From: Betaproteobacteria bacterium
GTDB lineage: Bacteria; Pseudomonadota; Gammaproteobacteria; Burkholderiales; Casimicrobiaceae
Length of the DNA: 64,000 nt
Direction of reading: 5' to 3'
Assembly: GCA_004293675.1 (NCBI GenBank)
Contig: READ01000016.1
Coordinates: 44,473 to 108,472 of the forward strand
This document shows positions 28,614-38,739 of this stretch, one piece after another (positions within the stretch are counted from its first letter, which is position 1; every line of letters starts with the position of its first letter). The position numbers were made by a program, and so were the translations under genes. The notes under the pieces are model-generated. The model was not told where the DNA came from. It worked only from the letters and a program-made list of their open reading frames with translations, and searched no databases.

Positions 28614-30350
28614 CTACGCCATCGCACTTGCCGGATGCAGCTTTTCGTATGCCTCCAACAACCGTTGATGCATCACACAACCCTCCATCGCCAAGCCCGG
28701 CGCAGAAAGCCCCATGAAGCGATTCTCTTGTGCAATCAACGCCTGAGCTTGTTTGACCACATCCGATCCGTAGAGCAGGTTGAGTGATGCGAGATAGGTT
28801 TTCGGTTCGCCGATATCTTCTAGACCGAGGATGTTTTCAATGCAGGCGTAGACGATGCGTCGCTTGGGATCGAGTTCATCGAAATGACGCACCCATTCGC
28901 AGCCCTCGAGCGTGGCGTCACGGTCGCCGCAGGCCAGCGCCAGCAGTGTTTTTAGCTCGCCGATGCGCAGGTCGGCCCACATCGAATCGGCATCAACCGC
29001 CATCCCAATCAAGAGCGGAAGAGGGCGCTGATCAGCGAGCTCGGATTCATTCAATGTGTCGAGCAAATCGGCGCATTCGTCATCGTCTAAATCGGTGAGG
29101 TTGAGCACGGCTTCTCGAAAGTCGTTCGCCACGCTGTTGTTTTCAAAATCCAGATCATCAATGGGATAAATTTCCGACATACCGGGCACCAAGATGCGAC
29201 ACCCGTAAACACCCAAGTGGGTGAAATCAGCCACGTAGATGTCAAATCCATCGTCGTGAATCCGCTTGACCGACCAGGCGTAATCGTCAGCGGTACTGCT
29301 CGCAAAATTCCAATCGACAAACGGGTAGTCGGGCTTGTCACCCAAGAATTGCCAGTGGATTACGCCACTCGAATCCACGAAATGAATTTCGATGTTGGTC
29401 GAGCTTGCGGTTTCTTCTAGATCAAAGCCCGGTGCGGGGAATCCGGCCAGTGAATCGAGCGCACGGCCTTGCAGAAGCTCGGTCAGTGCGCGCTCGAGCG
29501 CCACTTCAAAGCGTGGGTGCGCACCGAAGCTCGCAAAGCAACCTTGATCTTCGGGATGCAGGAGCGTCACATTCATCACCGGATACTTACCACCGAGAGA
29601 TGCATCCTTCACCAGAATGCCAAAACCAGCGGCGCGTAGCGCTTTGATGCCCGCTTCAATTCGCGGGTAGCGGGCGATGACGGTCTCGGGCACATCGGGC
29701 AAACAGATGCCCTCGCTGATGATTTTGCCTTTGATGTAGCGCTCGAAAATTTCGGAAAGTGCTTGCGTGCGGGCCTCTTTGAGCGTGTTGCCGGCCGACA
29801 TGCCGTTGCTCACATACAGGTTGCCGATGATGTTGACCGGGATGTAGCTTGTCTCACCGTCGCGCTCGCGAACATAGGGAATCGCGCAGATGCCACGCTC
29901 GACGTTGCCCGAATTAAATTCAACGAGGGTTTCGCTGTGAATGTCGCCATTGGGGTTGTAGAACTTGTGCAGCGTTGGGTTGAGAATCGCCTTGGGCCAG
30001 CTGCCGTCTTTGTTGGGCGCAAACCATTTTTCTTGGGGGTAATGAACGTAGGGGCGAGCCGCGATGGTCGGGCCCAGGTAGTAGTGCGTCCAGAAGTAGT
30101 TGGTGGACAGTCGTTCGAAGTATTCGCCCAAAGCGCTGGCTCTGCAGGCAAGTTCTGTGGCGCCTTTGCCGTTGGTGAACAACAGCGGGCAATCGCGATC
30201 ACGAACATGAACGGACCAAATGCCGTCAACGGGGTTGAGCCAGCTCTTCTCTTCGATATTGAAACCGAGCGCCAAGAGCTTTTGCTGCATCGTAGCGATG
30301 GTTGATTCGAGGGAGGCGTCTTTGCCGGGGATGAAGTTTTGTGTAGTCAT
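28614..30350 (-). CDS. ycaO: YcaO-type ATP-dependent cyclodehydratase-like protein
   Basis: Relative of Escherichia coli YcaO (586 residues; 578 here), implicated there in beta-methylthiolation of ribosomal protein S12. The N-terminus is nearly the same as in E. coli YcaO: TTQNFIPGKDASLESTIA, ELACRASALGEYFERLSTNY, and the ATP-binding fold continues with IPVNIIGNLYVSNGMSAGNT, TQALSEIFERYIKGKIISEG and LERALTELLQGRAL. The C-terminal tail (YEKLHPASAMA) is short. The start at 30350 is chosen from this similarity; an ORF start at 30590 would overlap dnaB. Divergent from dnaB with a 69-bp gap that must hold both promoters. No RimO gene is adjacent. Confidence 0.93.
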   Translation of the reverse strand: MTTQNFIPGKDASLESTIATMQQKLLALGFNIEEKSWLNPVDGIWSVHVRDRDCPLLFTNGKGATELACRASALGEYFERLSTNYFWTHYYLGPTIAARPYVHYPQEKWFAPNKDGSWPKAILNPTLHKFYNPNGDIHSETLVEFNSGNVERGICAIPYVRERDGETSYIPVNIIGNLYVSNGMSAGNTLKEARTQALSEIFERYIKGKIISEGICLPDVPETVIARYPRIEAGIKALRAAGFGILVKDASLGGKYPVMNVTLLHPEDQGCFASFGAHPRFEVALERALTELLQGRALDSLAGFPAPGFDLEETASSTNIEIHFVDSSGVIHWQFLGDKPDYPFVDWNFASSTADDYAWSVKRIHDDGFDIYVADFTHLGVYGCRILVPGMSEIYPIDDLDFENNSVANDFREAVLNLTDLDDDECADLLDTLNESELADQRPLPLLIGMAVDADSMWADLRIGELKTLLALACGDRDATLEGCEWVRHFDELDPKRRIVYACIENILGLEDIGEPKTYLASLNLLYGSDVVKQAQALIAQENRFMGLSAPGLAMEGCVMHQRLLEAYEKLHPASAMA

Positions 30351-30419
30351 AAACGAGCATAGCGCAGAGCACGCGCGCCCCTCACTTTTTGCCAGCGCTG
30401 CACCCGATAGAATCGCCCC

Positions 30420-31859
30420 ATGGCCCAAGACCCTGATATCGCAAACCTTCGCACACCGCCGCATTCGATCGAGGCCGAACAATCGGTACTCGGCGCGCTG
30501 ATTCTTGATAACAATTCGATCGATAAAGTCGCGGATTTGTTGCGCGCGGAGGATTTCTACAACGAAGGGCACCGGCTTGTTTACGAACACATTAATCGCT
30601 TAGCCGCTGACAATCACGCGGCTGATGCAGTGACTGTGTCCGAGAGCCTTCGGGCAGCCGGCAAGCTTGATTACGTGGGCGGTTTGGCCTACATCGGTGC
30701 CATTGCTAACGCCGTTCCGAGCGCGGCGAACGTGCGCCGCTATGCCGAAATTGTGCGCGATCGTTCGATCATGCGGCGACTTGCGGGTGTGGCGACGGAT
30801 ATCGCTGAAGCGGCGTTTAACCCCATGGGCAAGTCGAGCGAACAGTTGCTCGATGAAGCCGAGGGCAAGGTCTTTGAAATTGCTGAGTCGGGCGACCGAA
30901 GCAAAGCGAACTTCGTCTCACTCTCTGAACTCACCGCGCAAGCCATTGAGCGGGTCGAGGAGCTTTATCGCCGAGACAACACGTCCGACGTGACTGGGAT
31001 TGCGACCGGCTACAAAGACCTGGACACGATGACGGCTGGCTTGCAGCGCGGCGATTTGGTGATCGTCGCGGGTCGTCCGTCGATGGGTAAAACTGCGTTC
31101 TCGCTCAACATCGCTGAACACGTTGCGCTGCGCTCGAAGCTGCCCGTGGCGGTGTTTTCGATGGAGATGGGCGCGTTGCAGCTGGCGATGCGGATGATCG
31201 GCTCGGTCGGTAAGCTCGATCAGCACGTGTTGCGTACCGGACGATTGACCGATGGCGATTGGACGAAATTCACCGATGCCTTATCGCAGCTCGATTCCAG
31301 CCCGATGTACATCGATGAATCGCCAGGTTTGAATCCGTACGAGCTTCGCGCTCGTGCCCGCCGTTTGGCGCGTCAAGTGGGCGGCTTGGGACTGATCGTC
31401 ATTGACTACATCCAGCTGATGAGCAGTACCAGCACCGGAGAAAACCGCGCGACCGAGGTGTCGGAAATTTCACGTTCGTTGAAGTCACTGGCCAAGGAGC
31501 TGCAAGTGCCGGTGATTGCCCTCTCGCAGCTCAACCGCTCGCTCGAGCAGCGCCCCAACAAACGCCCCGTGATGAGCGATCTGCGCGAATCGGGCGCGAT
31601 CGAGCAAGATGCCGACGTGATCTTGTTTATTTACCGTGACGAGGTCTACAACCAAGATTCGCCCAACAAAGGCGTGGCCGAAATCATCATCGGCAAACAG
31701 CGTAACGGCCCGATTGGCACGGTCAACCTGACGTTCCGCGGTGAATTCACTCGCTTCGAAAACTACGCAGCGACGGATAACTACATTAACAGCGGACCGA
31801 TTTCACCAGTGCGCTCGTCCACGCAAACGCCACGTTTTGGTGGGGATTCGCCGTTTTAG
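30420..31859 (+). CDS. dnaB: Replicative DNA helicase DnaB
   Basis: Hexameric 5'-3' helicase that unwinds the replication fork and binds primase. Full-length 479 residues, without intein: N-terminal DnaB domain (PPHSIEAEQSVLGALILDNN), linker, then a RecA-like ATPase with Walker A GRPSMGKTAFSLN, Walker B GLIVIDYIQLMSS and the late motifs SQLNRSLEQRPNKRP and DLRESGAIEQDADVILFIYR. The C-terminal tail is short. In many betaproteobacteria dnaB follows rplI, but here its neighbour is divergent ycaO. Confidence 0.98.
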   Translation: MAQDPDIANLRTPPHSIEAEQSVLGALILDNNSIDKVADLLRAEDFYNEGHRLVYEHINRLAADNHAADAVTVSESLRAAGKLDYVGGLAYIGAIANAVPSAANVRRYAEIVRDRSIMRRLAGVATDIAEAAFNPMGKSSEQLLDEAEGKVFEIAESGDRSKANFVSLSELTAQAIERVEELYRRDNTSDVTGIATGYKDLDTMTAGLQRGDLVIVAGRPSMGKTAFSLNIAEHVALRSKLPVAVFSMEMGALQLAMRMIGSVGKLDQHVLRTGRLTDGDWTKFTDALSQLDSSPMYIDESPGLNPYELRARARRLARQVGGLGLIVIDYIQLMSSTSTGENRATEVSEISRSLKSLAKELQVPVIALSQLNRSLEQRPNKRPVMSDLRESGAIEQDADVILFIYRDEVYNQDSPNKGVAEIIIGKQRNGPIGTVNLTFRGEFTRFENYAATDNYINSGPISPVRSSTQTPRFGGDSPF

Positions 31860-31885
31860 GTTGGGCTGACAGCTGTATTCGTAGA

Positions 31886-31971
31886 TGCCCTATGAAATAT
31901 GGGCTTTCGCTGTTTTTTAGTCATATTCATAAACTTTTTAAAAGTACTTGAAAATGCCATTTTGGTTGGCT
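31886..31971 (+). repeat. Short bipartite inverted-repeat element, copy E
   Basis: Conserved arm TGCCCTATGAAATATGGGCT at 31886-31905, which folds as GCCCTAT / ATAtGGGC around a GAA loop; second arm TGCCATTTTGGTTGGCT at 31955-31971. It lies 26 bp after dnaB. The TTTCGCTGTTTTTT following the first arm could let it act as a terminator. Confidence 0.78.
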
Positions 31972-32082
31972 CTTGCGTAGTAAGCTGTATAGAAAAGTCG
32001 TCAATGTGGGAGCTCCGTTGGGTCTGAGCTTGTCGAAGCCTTTGTGGTGTGCACCCCATCCAACGTAACCCGGAAAGTCGCA

Positions 32083-33000
32083 ATGCTGAATGTTTCAAAG
32101 CGCTTCACCGCACTGATCGCCGCGTCGCTTGTGGTGTTAACCGCGTGCGTTTCGACCCAGTCGCCTGCCCCCGTCGTCAGCGCTGCATCGCTGCCCAGTC
32201 AAGCCTTTCCGCCGCCTCCCGTTGAGCCAATTGTTGGACAACTGCTGCGGGAATCGGCGCTGTTTGCTGATTCGTCGTCACCCATCGTGTTGTGCACCGC
32301 CCAGGCTGGACGCCTTGCTATTCAACGGTTTAAGTCAGGTCGTTACCTGGTTTCGCTGAGTGACACGGCTCGCTGTCGCGGCCAAACTCCAAAAGAGGCT
32401 TGGGTCAATGCGATCAATGTGGACTACGCCGACGAGGCGCTTCTGCCGCTGCTCAAGCGAGTCACCGAACGGCCCAACTTGGTCATTGACATGGCCTACG
32501 CGGGCAACAAGATTTTTTGCGACGGCGCGACTTGCAAGATTAACGAGCCGCTGTACGGCAAGGCCCGTTGCTATGCCGCACCCGCGGTGGCCGACGCGTT
32601 GGTGCAAGCGGCTGATGTGCTGTCACGGCGTGATCCAACGGCGCGGCTTCGGGTGCTCGATTGCTATCGCCCGATTGATGTGCAAATTGAAATGTTTAAG
32701 CGAGTGGCCGATCCGGTGTGGGTGGCGCAGCCCAAACCGCCACGCTATGGCGGGCACAATCGTGGTGTGGCCATTGATCTGACCGTTGAACGAGACGGGG
32801 TGCCGATCGATATGGGAAGCGCCTTTGATGCGTTCAGCGCGGTCAGCGGCTACGACCCGAAGCTGGTGTCCGCCGCGGCGCACTTGAACCGCACGCTGCT
32901 TCGGGATGTGTTCCTCGCTACGGGCTTTCGACCCTACGACGCGGAGTGGTGGCATTTTTCGCTGCCGATTGACACGCGGGCGATGAATTTTCCGCTGTAG
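32083..33000 (+). CDS. VanX-like D-alanyl-D-alanine dipeptidase lipoprotein
   Basis: Predicted zinc peptidase of family M15D, 305 residues. The N-terminus is a lipoprotein signal (MLNVSKRFTALIAASLVVLT followed by the lipobox Cys in TACVS), so the enzyme is anchored in the periplasm. The catalytic blocks are YGGHNRGVAIDLTVERDG, with zinc-binding His and Asp, and DAEWWHFSL, with the general-base Glu and third ligand His. Such enzymes in Gram-negative bacteria are thought to salvage D-Ala-D-Ala from cell-wall turnover and are not resistance genes by themselves. An in-frame start at 32044 is rejected because the signal peptide begins at 32083. Confidence 0.9.
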   Translation: MLNVSKRFTALIAASLVVLTACVSTQSPAPVVSAASLPSQAFPPPPVEPIVGQLLRESALFADSSSPIVLCTAQAGRLAIQRFKSGRYLVSLSDTARCRGQTPKEAWVNAINVDYADEALLPLLKRVTERPNLVIDMAYAGNKIFCDGATCKINEPLYGKARCYAAPAVADALVQAADVLSRRDPTARLRVLDCYRPIDVQIEMFKRVADPVWVAQPKPPRYGGHNRGVAIDLTVERDGVPIDMGSAFDAFSAVSGYDPKLVSAAAHLNRTLLRDVFLATGFRPYDAEWWHFSLPIDTRAMNFPL

Positions 33001-33318
33001 CCACTGCCGGGTGCGCCCGAGACGCGCTGGCCAACGAAATCGGCGACAATAGCGGCTATGGCCAACGCTGCAACTTCACGTCCGTCAACGCGCTCCGCGC
33101 TCTGCGCGAGTAAAACGCTCGCCCGTCAAACGCGGCATTATCGAATTAGCCGGTAGCGCTTAATTCCTATCGGCGTCGCTCGCGCGTAGGCGCGGGCCCA
33201 TGGTTGTAGTCGATCTCGGCGCGTTTTTTGTAAATCCTCGCTCTGCACCATGGATTCCCGCCTGCGCGGGAATGACGAATCTTTGAGTCAAACTCCGAAC
33301 TCTGAATTCGTCACCATC
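33001..33318 (+). repeat. 318-bp non-coding spacer with ATTCCCG palindrome
   Basis: No gene is supported between the dipeptidase and ileS. A palindrome ATTCCCGCCTGCGCGGGAAT lies at 33254-33273; in frame with ileS it translates as [11 protein letters not shown], a well-known repeat-derived false N-terminus. No ribF gene is present here although ribF commonly precedes ileS. Confidence 0.8.
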
Positions 33319-36267
33319 ATGACCTCTGACACCAAACCCAACACTGAAAAAGCGGACAACAAGTCCACGCTAAACCTCACCGACACGCCGTTTCCGATGC
33401 GCGGCGACCTGGCCAAACGCGAACCGAAATGGGTCGCCGATTGGACGGAAAAGAAGCTCTATCACGCCATCCGAGCTCGCGTCGAAGCGGAAAACCGCCC
33501 GCGTTGGGTGTTGCACGACGGCCCGCCGTACGCCAATGGCGATATTCACATCGGCCATGCGGTCAACAAAATTCTCAAAGACATCGTCGTCAAATCGAAG
33601 TTGATGGCGGGTTTTGACGCACCCTACGTACCCGGCTGGGATTGCCACGGCATGCCCATCGAAATCCAGATCGAGAAATTGCACGGCAAGGGCCTGAGTG
33701 CGCAGGACGTGCAGGCAAAGTCGCGCGCTTACGCTGCCGTGCAAATCGAAAAGCAGAAAAAAGATTTCATGCGCTTGGGCGTGCTCGGTGAATGGGAGAA
33801 CCCATACACGACGATGAACCCGAAAACCGAGGCCAACGAGATCCGCGCGCTGCGAAAGATCTTTGACGCTGGTTACGTGTTTCGTGGGTTGAAGCCCGTT
33901 AATTGGTGCTTCGATTGCGGCTCGGCGCTTGCCGAAGCTGAAGTCGAATACCAAGACAAAGTGGATATCGCCGTCGACGTGGGCTTCGCGTTTCGCGAGC
34001 AGGACAAGTTGGCGAAAGCATTCGGTTTGACCAAGCTGCCACACGATTCAGGTCACATCGTGATCTGGACCACCACGCCGTGGACGCTGCCCGCGAACCA
34101 AGCGCTGAACGTGCACCCCGAGTTTGATTACGCGCTCGTCGAAACGAACGACGCAACGCGTCCATTGTTGGTTTTGGCCAAAGAGCGCGTGGCTGCATGC
34201 CTTGAATCATGGGGCTTGCAGGGCAAGGTGCTCGCCGAATGCAAGGGATCAGCGCTCGATCACATCGCTTTTGCACATCCGTTTTACGATCGACTGTCGC
34301 CGATTTATTTGGCCGAATACGTCACGCTCGATACCGGTACCGGCATCGTGCACTGCTCGCCAGCGTACGGCGTAGATGATTTCTTGATCTCGCGCGCCAA
34401 CGGCCTGAAAGACACCGACGTGTTAACGCCCGTGATGGGCGACGGTAAGTACGCCTCCACCTTGCCCGAATTCGGTGGCCTGTCGATCTGGGACGCCAAT
34501 CCGAAAATCGTTGAGCACATGAAGGCTAAGGGCTCGCTGTTCAAAGCCGAAAAATTCAATCACAGCTACATGCATTGCTGGCGTCACCGCACGCCGATCA
34601 TCTACCGGGCGACCAATCAGTGGTTTGCGGGGATGGATGTGACGCCAAAACTCCCTCTCCCGCAGGCGGGAGAGGGTAGGGGTGAGGGTGCTGACGGCTT
34701 ATCCAAAGTAGCTGGAACTCCGACACCCTCTCCCCAACCCTCCCCCCCGGGGGGAGGGGGCCGCACCCTTCGCCAAACCGCGCTCGCCGCCGTTGACGCC
34801 ACCGAGTTTTTCCCCGCCTGGGGCAAGGCTCGCTTGCATGCCATGATCGCCAATCGCCCCGATTGGACGCTCTCACGTCAACGCCAATGGGGCGTGCCGA
34901 TGGCGTTTTTCATCCACAAGGAAACAGGTGCGTTGCACCCACGAACCAGCGAGTTGCTGGAAGAAGTTGCCAAGCGCGTAGAGCAGGGCGGGATCGAGGC
35001 GTGGCAAACGCTGGAGCCGGTCGAGCTCCTGGGCGACGACGCAAAAAATTACGTAAAAAATCCCGATACATTGGACGTTTGGTTCGACTCAGGCACCACG
35101 CACGAAACGGTGCTTCGCGGTTCGCATGCGGCGCAAAACAAGTTTCCAGCGGATATGTATCTGGAGGGTTCGGATCAGCATCGCGGATGGTTCCATTCGT
35201 CGCTGTTGACGAGCTCGATGATGAACGGCCGCGCGCCCTACGATCAGCTGCTAACCCACGGTTTCGTGGTCGATCAAAATGGCCGCAAGATGAGCAAATC
35301 GCTCGGCAACGTCGTCGCACCGCAAAAGGTCTGTGATTCGTTGGGCGCAGAAATTTTGCGTCTATGGGTGGCTGCCACCGATTACTCGGGTGAGCTTGCA
35401 CTGTCTGACGAAATCCTCAAACGCGTGACGGAAACCTATCGCCGGATCAGGAACACGCTGCGATTCTTGCTGGCAAACACCTCTGATTTCGACGCTACGA
35501 AAGACGCGCTGCCGCTCGAATCGTTGAGCGAAATCGATCAGTACGCCATCGCCATGACACGGCAGATGGCTGCTACCGCCACAGCAGCTTATGAGCGCTA
35601 CGAATTTCACGTCGCGATGCAGCAACTGCAAGCGTTTTGCTCGGAAGACTTGGGCGGTTTCTACCTCGATATTCTGAAAGATCGCCTCTACACCTGCGGC
35701 GCGAAATCACACGCCCGTCGCTCCGCGCAAACAGCGCTTCATCACATCACGCAAACGCTCGTTCGTTTGATGGCACCCGTGATGTCGTTCACCGCTGAGG
35801 AAGTGTGGTCAACGCTCAATCCGGGCAAATCGTGTGTTGAGGCCAGCGTATTCTTTGAAACGTGGAAAACACCGCTGCCCGCGCCGGCTGACGAGGCATT
35901 GCTGCTTTCGCGTTGGACCAAGCTGCGCGAAGTCCGTGCGTTAGTGACTAAGGCCATCGAAGACGTGCGCACCGCCGGCGGGGTGGGCTCTAGTTTGCAG
36001 GCAGAGATTGAAATCGAAGCGCCCGCAGACGTCGCGGCTGAACTATCGCGCTTGGGTGACGATTTGAAGTTTGTATTCATCACTTCGCAGGCAACCGTTA
36101 AGGCGGGCAACGAACTCAAAGTCAACGTGATTCCGAGCGCCGCAAAGAAGTGCGAACGATGCTGGCACTATCGTGACGATGTCGGACATGACGCTGAGCA
36201 TCCAGGCATTTGCGGTCGCTGCACTAGCAATTTGCACGGCGAGGGTGAGACGAGGGCGTTTGCGTGA
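33319..36267 (+). CDS. ileS: Isoleucyl-tRNA synthetase, with in-frame palindromic insertion
   Basis: Class I synthetase charging tRNA-Ile, 982 residues (E. coli enzyme 938). HIGH motif in [18 protein letters not shown], editing (CP1) domain with [25 protein letters not shown] motif in [11 protein letters not shown], and a C-terminal zinc finger ([10 protein letters not shown] ... CGRC). Residues about 445-482, between QWFAGMD and [11 protein letters not shown], come from a palindromic repeat inserted in frame (34651-34762); relatives have only a few residues here. The start at 33319 ([13 protein letters not shown]) is chosen over 33250 because the latter translates another repeat. Next genes are lspA and ispH, the conserved order. 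Confidence 0.97.
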   Translation: MTSDTKPNTEKADNKSTLNLTDTPFPMRGDLAKREPKWVADWTEKKLYHAIRARVEAENRPRWVLHDGPPYANGDIHIGHAVNKILKDIVVKSKLMAGFDAPYVPGWDCHGMPIEIQIEKLHGKGLSAQDVQAKSRAYAAVQIEKQKKDFMRLGVLGEWENPYTTMNPKTEANEIRALRKIFDAGYVFRGLKPVNWCFDCGSALAEAEVEYQDKVDIAVDVGFAFREQDKLAKAFGLTKLPHDSGHIVIWTTTPWTLPANQALNVHPEFDYALVETNDATRPLLVLAKERVAACLESWGLQGKVLAECKGSALDHIAFAHPFYDRLSPIYLAEYVTLDTGTGIVHCSPAYGVDDFLISRANGLKDTDVLTPVMGDGKYASTLPEFGGLSIWDANPKIVEHMKAKGSLFKAEKFNHSYMHCWRHRTPIIYRATNQWFAGMDVTPKLPLPQAGEGRGEGADGLSKVAGTPTPSPQPSPPGGGGRTLRQTALAAVDATEFFPAWGKARLHAMIANRPDWTLSRQRQWGVPMAFFIHKETGALHPRTSELLEEVAKRVEQGGIEAWQTLEPVELLGDDAKNYVKNPDTLDVWFDSGTTHETVLRGSHAAQNKFPADMYLEGSDQHRGWFHSSLLTSSMMNGRAPYDQLLTHGFVVDQNGRKMSKSLGNVVAPQKVCDSLGAEILRLWVAATDYSGELALSDEILKRVTETYRRIRNTLRFLLANTSDFDATKDALPLESLSEIDQYAIAMTRQMAATATAAYERYEFHVAMQQLQAFCSEDLGGFYLDILKDRLYTCGAKSHARRSAQTALHHITQTLVRLMAPVMSFTAEEVWSTLNPGKSCVEASVFFETWKTPLPAPADEALLLSRWTKLREVRALVTKAIEDVRTAGGVGSSLQAEIEIEAPADVAAELSRLGDDLKFVFITSQATVKAGNELKVNVIPSAAKKCERCWHYRDDVGHDAEHPGICGRCTSNLHGEGETRAFA
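34651..34762 (+). repeat. Palindromic repeat inserted within ileS
   Basis: Left hairpin CTCCCTCTCCCGCAGGCGGG followed by AGAGGG; right half CACCCTCTCCCCAACCCTCC then CCCCGGGGGGAGGGGG. AGGGGTGAGGGTG on the left pairs with CACCCTCTCCCC on the right, so the whole element can fold back. It is read through in frame as a Pro/Gly-rich peptide. The same family occurs in intergenic DNA at 18402 and 28533. Confidence 0.9.
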
Positions 36268-36320
36268 CGCTTGCACTCCGGCTTGAGTTTCAGTGATAGT
36301 CATACCAACTATTTCGATGG

Positions 36321-36407
36321 AGGCCTTGATAAATATGGCGTTTAGTATTTTTGAACGAGTTATTGAGAAGTCAAATGAAATGGATAAACCCTATATTTTA
36401 TTTGGCA
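36321..36407 (-). repeat. Short bipartite inverted-repeat element, copy F
   Basis: Conserved arm at 36388-36407 (complement TGCCAAATAAAATATAGGGT); second arm AGGCCTTGATAAATATGGCG at about 36321-36340. It lies between ileS and lspA. Confidence 0.78.
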
Positions 36408-36447
36408 TACAGAGCATAAGTTCGAATTTTTTACGAGGGCCACTTCG

Positions 36448-36945
36448 TTGAGCGCTGCGCCAGTCATTTCCCGAACACGTTTGCTAGGTCTGATCGTCGC
36501 GATCATCGTCTTCGATCAAATAACCAAACTCTATTTTCATAGCCAATTCCGCTACGGCGAGCGTGTCAACGTGTTGCCGTTTTTCGATTGGATATTGACC
36601 TACAACACAGGCGCGGCGTTTAGCTTTTTGGCCGATGCGGGTGGATGGCAGCGCTGGTTTTTCATCACGCTGGCCTTTGCTGTGAGTGCGTGGTGTTGGC
36701 GCTGGATTGGAAATGAGTCCGACGGTCGGATTCGCCTAGCGCTGTGCTTGGTGATCGCCGGTGCGATTGGGAATGTGATCGACCGAATTTGGCTCGGTAA
36801 AGTCATCGATTTCGTGTTGATTTACTGGCAGCCCTGGGATTTCTACTACCCCGCGTTCAACGTGGCCGACAGCGCCATTTGCATTGGCGCGGCGATCATG
36901 ATTTGGTCGACGATCTTTGTGCGCAAAGACGCAGCGACGCAGTAA
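36448..36945 (+). CDS. lspA: Lipoprotein signal peptidase (signal peptidase II)
   Basis: Inner-membrane aspartyl protease that removes signal peptides of prolipoproteins. The 165-residue protein has four membrane helices and the two catalytic Asp blocks: GAIGNVIDRIWLGKVIDFV and YYPAFNVADSAICIGA, together with NTGAAFSFLADAGGWQRWFF. The start is a TTG (MSAAPVISRTRLLG). Located 180 bp after ileS with repeat copy F in between, and followed by ispH; the fkpB gene often found between them is missing here. Confidence 0.95.
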   Translation: MSAAPVISRTRLLGLIVAIIVFDQITKLYFHSQFRYGERVNVLPFFDWILTYNTGAAFSFLADAGGWQRWFFITLAFAVSAWCWRWIGNESDGRIRLALCLVIAGAIGNVIDRIWLGKVIDFVLIYWQPWDFYYPAFNVADSAICIGAAIMIWSTIFVRKDAATQ

Positions 36946-36950
36946 GACTC

Positions 36951-37025
36951 CGTTCGTGGTGAGCTGGTCGAACCATGAACGCGCCTTTCAATGACCAACG
37001 TGGTTCGACAAGCTCACCACGAACG
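36951..37025. repeat. Inverted repeat CGTTCGTGGTGAGC
   Basis: CGTTCGTGGTGAGCTGGTCG at 36951 and CGACAAGCTCACCACGAACG ending at 37025 form a long hairpin between lspA and ispH. The same family (TTCGTGGTGAGCTTGTCGAA) recurs at 54544-54624. Confidence 0.88.
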
Positions 37026-37050
37026 TAGAGAATCACCGCGAACGTAGAGA

Positions 37051-38034
37051 ATGAAGCCCGTGAACACATCGCCCATCACCTTCCAGCCCAAACCGATCAT
37101 CCTTGCCAACCCGCGCGGTTTCTGTGCTGGCGTTGACCGAGCTATCGCCATCGTCGATCGAGCGCTTGAAAAATTCGGTGCGCCGGTTTACGTGCGCCAT
37201 GAGGTTGTGCACAACAAACACGTCGTCGATGATCTGAAAGCGCGCGGCGCGATTTTTGTCGAAGAGCTAAAGGACGTCCCCGAATTACCCGGCGGGGCAG
37301 TGGTGATCTTCTCGGCGCATGGCGTGTCGAAGGCGCTGCAAGCGGAAGCGACTGAGCGCAAATTTCGCGTGTTTGATGCGACCTGCCCGTTGGTCACCAA
37401 AGTCCACGTCGAAGTCGCCAAACTACGCAAAGAAAACTTCGAAATCATCATGATCGGCCATGAAGGCCACCCCGAAGTCGAGGGCACCATGGGGCAAGCC
37501 AAAGAGGGCATTCATCTCGTCGAAGACGAAGCAGGCGTGATGGCGCTCGCCGCGTCGGGCAAGGTCAAAGCACTCGACAAACTCGCCTTTGTCACGCAAA
37601 CGACTCTATCGGTCGACGACACTGCTAAAGTGGTTCAAGCTCTCCAAAAAGCGTTCCCGAAAATTCGCCCACCACGCAAAGACGACATTTGCTACGCCAC
37701 GACCAACCGTCAAATGGCCGTCAAAGAAATCGCCCCGCAAGTGGACGTGTTTATCATCGTCGGTTCGAAAGCAAGCTCAAACGCCAATCGCCTCCGGGAG
37801 GTCGCGGAGCGACTCGGCGCAAAATCGTACTTGATCGATGACGCCGACGCGCTTCAACCCGAGTGGGTCCCCCCCGAACTCAAAGTGGGCGTCAGTGCGG
37901 GCGCATCCACCCCGGAAGTGCTGGTGCGAGGCGTGCTGGACAAACTGTCCGCCCTGGGCCATGGCGATACGGTCATCGCGGGAGGCGAGAGTGAGAGCGT
38001 GGAGTTCCGGCTACCGGCAAACCTAATGGCGTAG
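37051..38034 (+). CDS. ispH: 4-hydroxy-3-methylbut-2-enyl diphosphate reductase
   Basis: Last enzyme of the MEP isoprenoid pathway, an iron-sulfur protein making IPP and DMAPP from HMBPP. The 327-residue protein shows the three cluster Cys in [28 protein letters not shown] and [14 protein letters not shown], plus [14 protein letters not shown] with substrate-binding His and Glu. Conserved ileS-lspA-ispH neighbourhood. Start ATG at 37051 gives a short hydrophilic N-terminus before [10 protein letters not shown]. Confidence 0.97.
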   Translation: MKPVNTSPITFQPKPIILANPRGFCAGVDRAIAIVDRALEKFGAPVYVRHEVVHNKHVVDDLKARGAIFVEELKDVPELPGGAVVIFSAHGVSKALQAEATERKFRVFDATCPLVTKVHVEVAKLRKENFEIIMIGHEGHPEVEGTMGQAKEGIHLVEDEAGVMALAASGKVKALDKLAFVTQTTLSVDDTAKVVQALQKAFPKIRPPRKDDICYATTNRQMAVKEIAPQVDVFIIVGSKASSNANRLREVAERLGAKSYLIDDADALQPEWVPPELKVGVSAGASTPEVLVRGVLDKLSALGHGDTVIAGGESESVEFRLPANLMA

Positions 38035-38163
38035 CCCGCCCGCTTTTCGCCGCTGGAAGCAGGGCGTACGCCGTTCGTCGCAGAACGGCGACAGTCTTCG
38101 GCAGGCATTGGCCGCTCATCTGCCGACGTGGAGTCCTGCCAAGGCTCGCTCGATAATTCGTCC

Positions 38164-38739
38164 ATGAAAAAACGTCTCCAGCTCGGCTTTACCCTTATTG
38201 AGCTTATGGTAACCATCGCCATCGTGGCGATTTTGGCCGCCATTGCGATTCCCAACTTGCAGTCGTTCCTCGATAGTTCAAAGCTCGACGGCATTACGCA
38301 GGACCTGCGCTCCTCGATCGCGTTGGCGAGATCGGAGGCTATAAAACGTGGGCAGCGTGTGTTTTTGCTAGCAAAGACGAGCGGAGGCAGCAAACTGGCT
38401 GACGGCTGGAGGGTATTTGTAGAGGATCCCGCGCAGCCCGCAACCTTTTCTTCGGCGGCAATACTGGTTCAGGAAACGGGATCGTACTCGAGCGATCTTT
38501 TGACTGGCGGCGGCTCGGTCAACACATTCAACAACTTCGAGGGTTTTGCCTTCAATGGTCGCGGTCAGCCCCTTACTGCTACGGGTGGCTTTGGTGCTGC
38601 TGGGCTGGGTTTCCAAGTCATCCGCGGCGGCAGCACTGTCAAGCAGGCAGCGCTTTGCATGTCCTCCCTCGGGCGGGTTCGTATTGCCAAAGACTCCACT
38701 CCCGCTGCCGCGTGCGGCACAACCACCACTGAACTATGA
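38164..38739 (+). CDS. fimT: Minor type IV pilin, GspH/FimT family
   Basis: Prepilin-like protein of 191 residues. The class III signal is MKKRLQLG with cleavage before FTLIELMVTIAIVAILAAIA, the Glu5 of the mature protein being present. The C-terminal half fits the GspH pattern (LRSSIALARSEAIKRGQRVF). Minor pilins of this type prime assembly of type IV pili together with PilV, PilW and PilX. First gene of a tightly coupled operon: its stop overlaps the pilV start by 4 bp. An upstream in-frame ATG at 38128 lies outside the pilin signal and is rejected. Confidence 0.92.
   Translation: MKKRLQLGFTLIELMVTIAIVAILAAIAIPNLQSFLDSSKLDGITQDLRSSIALARSEAIKRGQRVFLLAKTSGGSKLADGWRVFVEDPAQPATFSSAAILVQETGSYSSDLLTGGGSVNTFNNFEGFAFNGRGQPLTATGGFGAAGLGFQVIRGGSTVKQAALCMSSLGRVRIAKDSTPAAACGTTTTEL

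Noticed and set aside
33058..33156. Short frame starting MANAATSRPS, considered as rpsT or ribF start
   Set aside because: Does not continue with S20 or RibF sequence and stops after about 32 codons.
33250..33318. Longer N-terminus of IleRS
   Set aside because: Begins with [11 protein letters not shown], the translation of an ATTCCCG palindrome.
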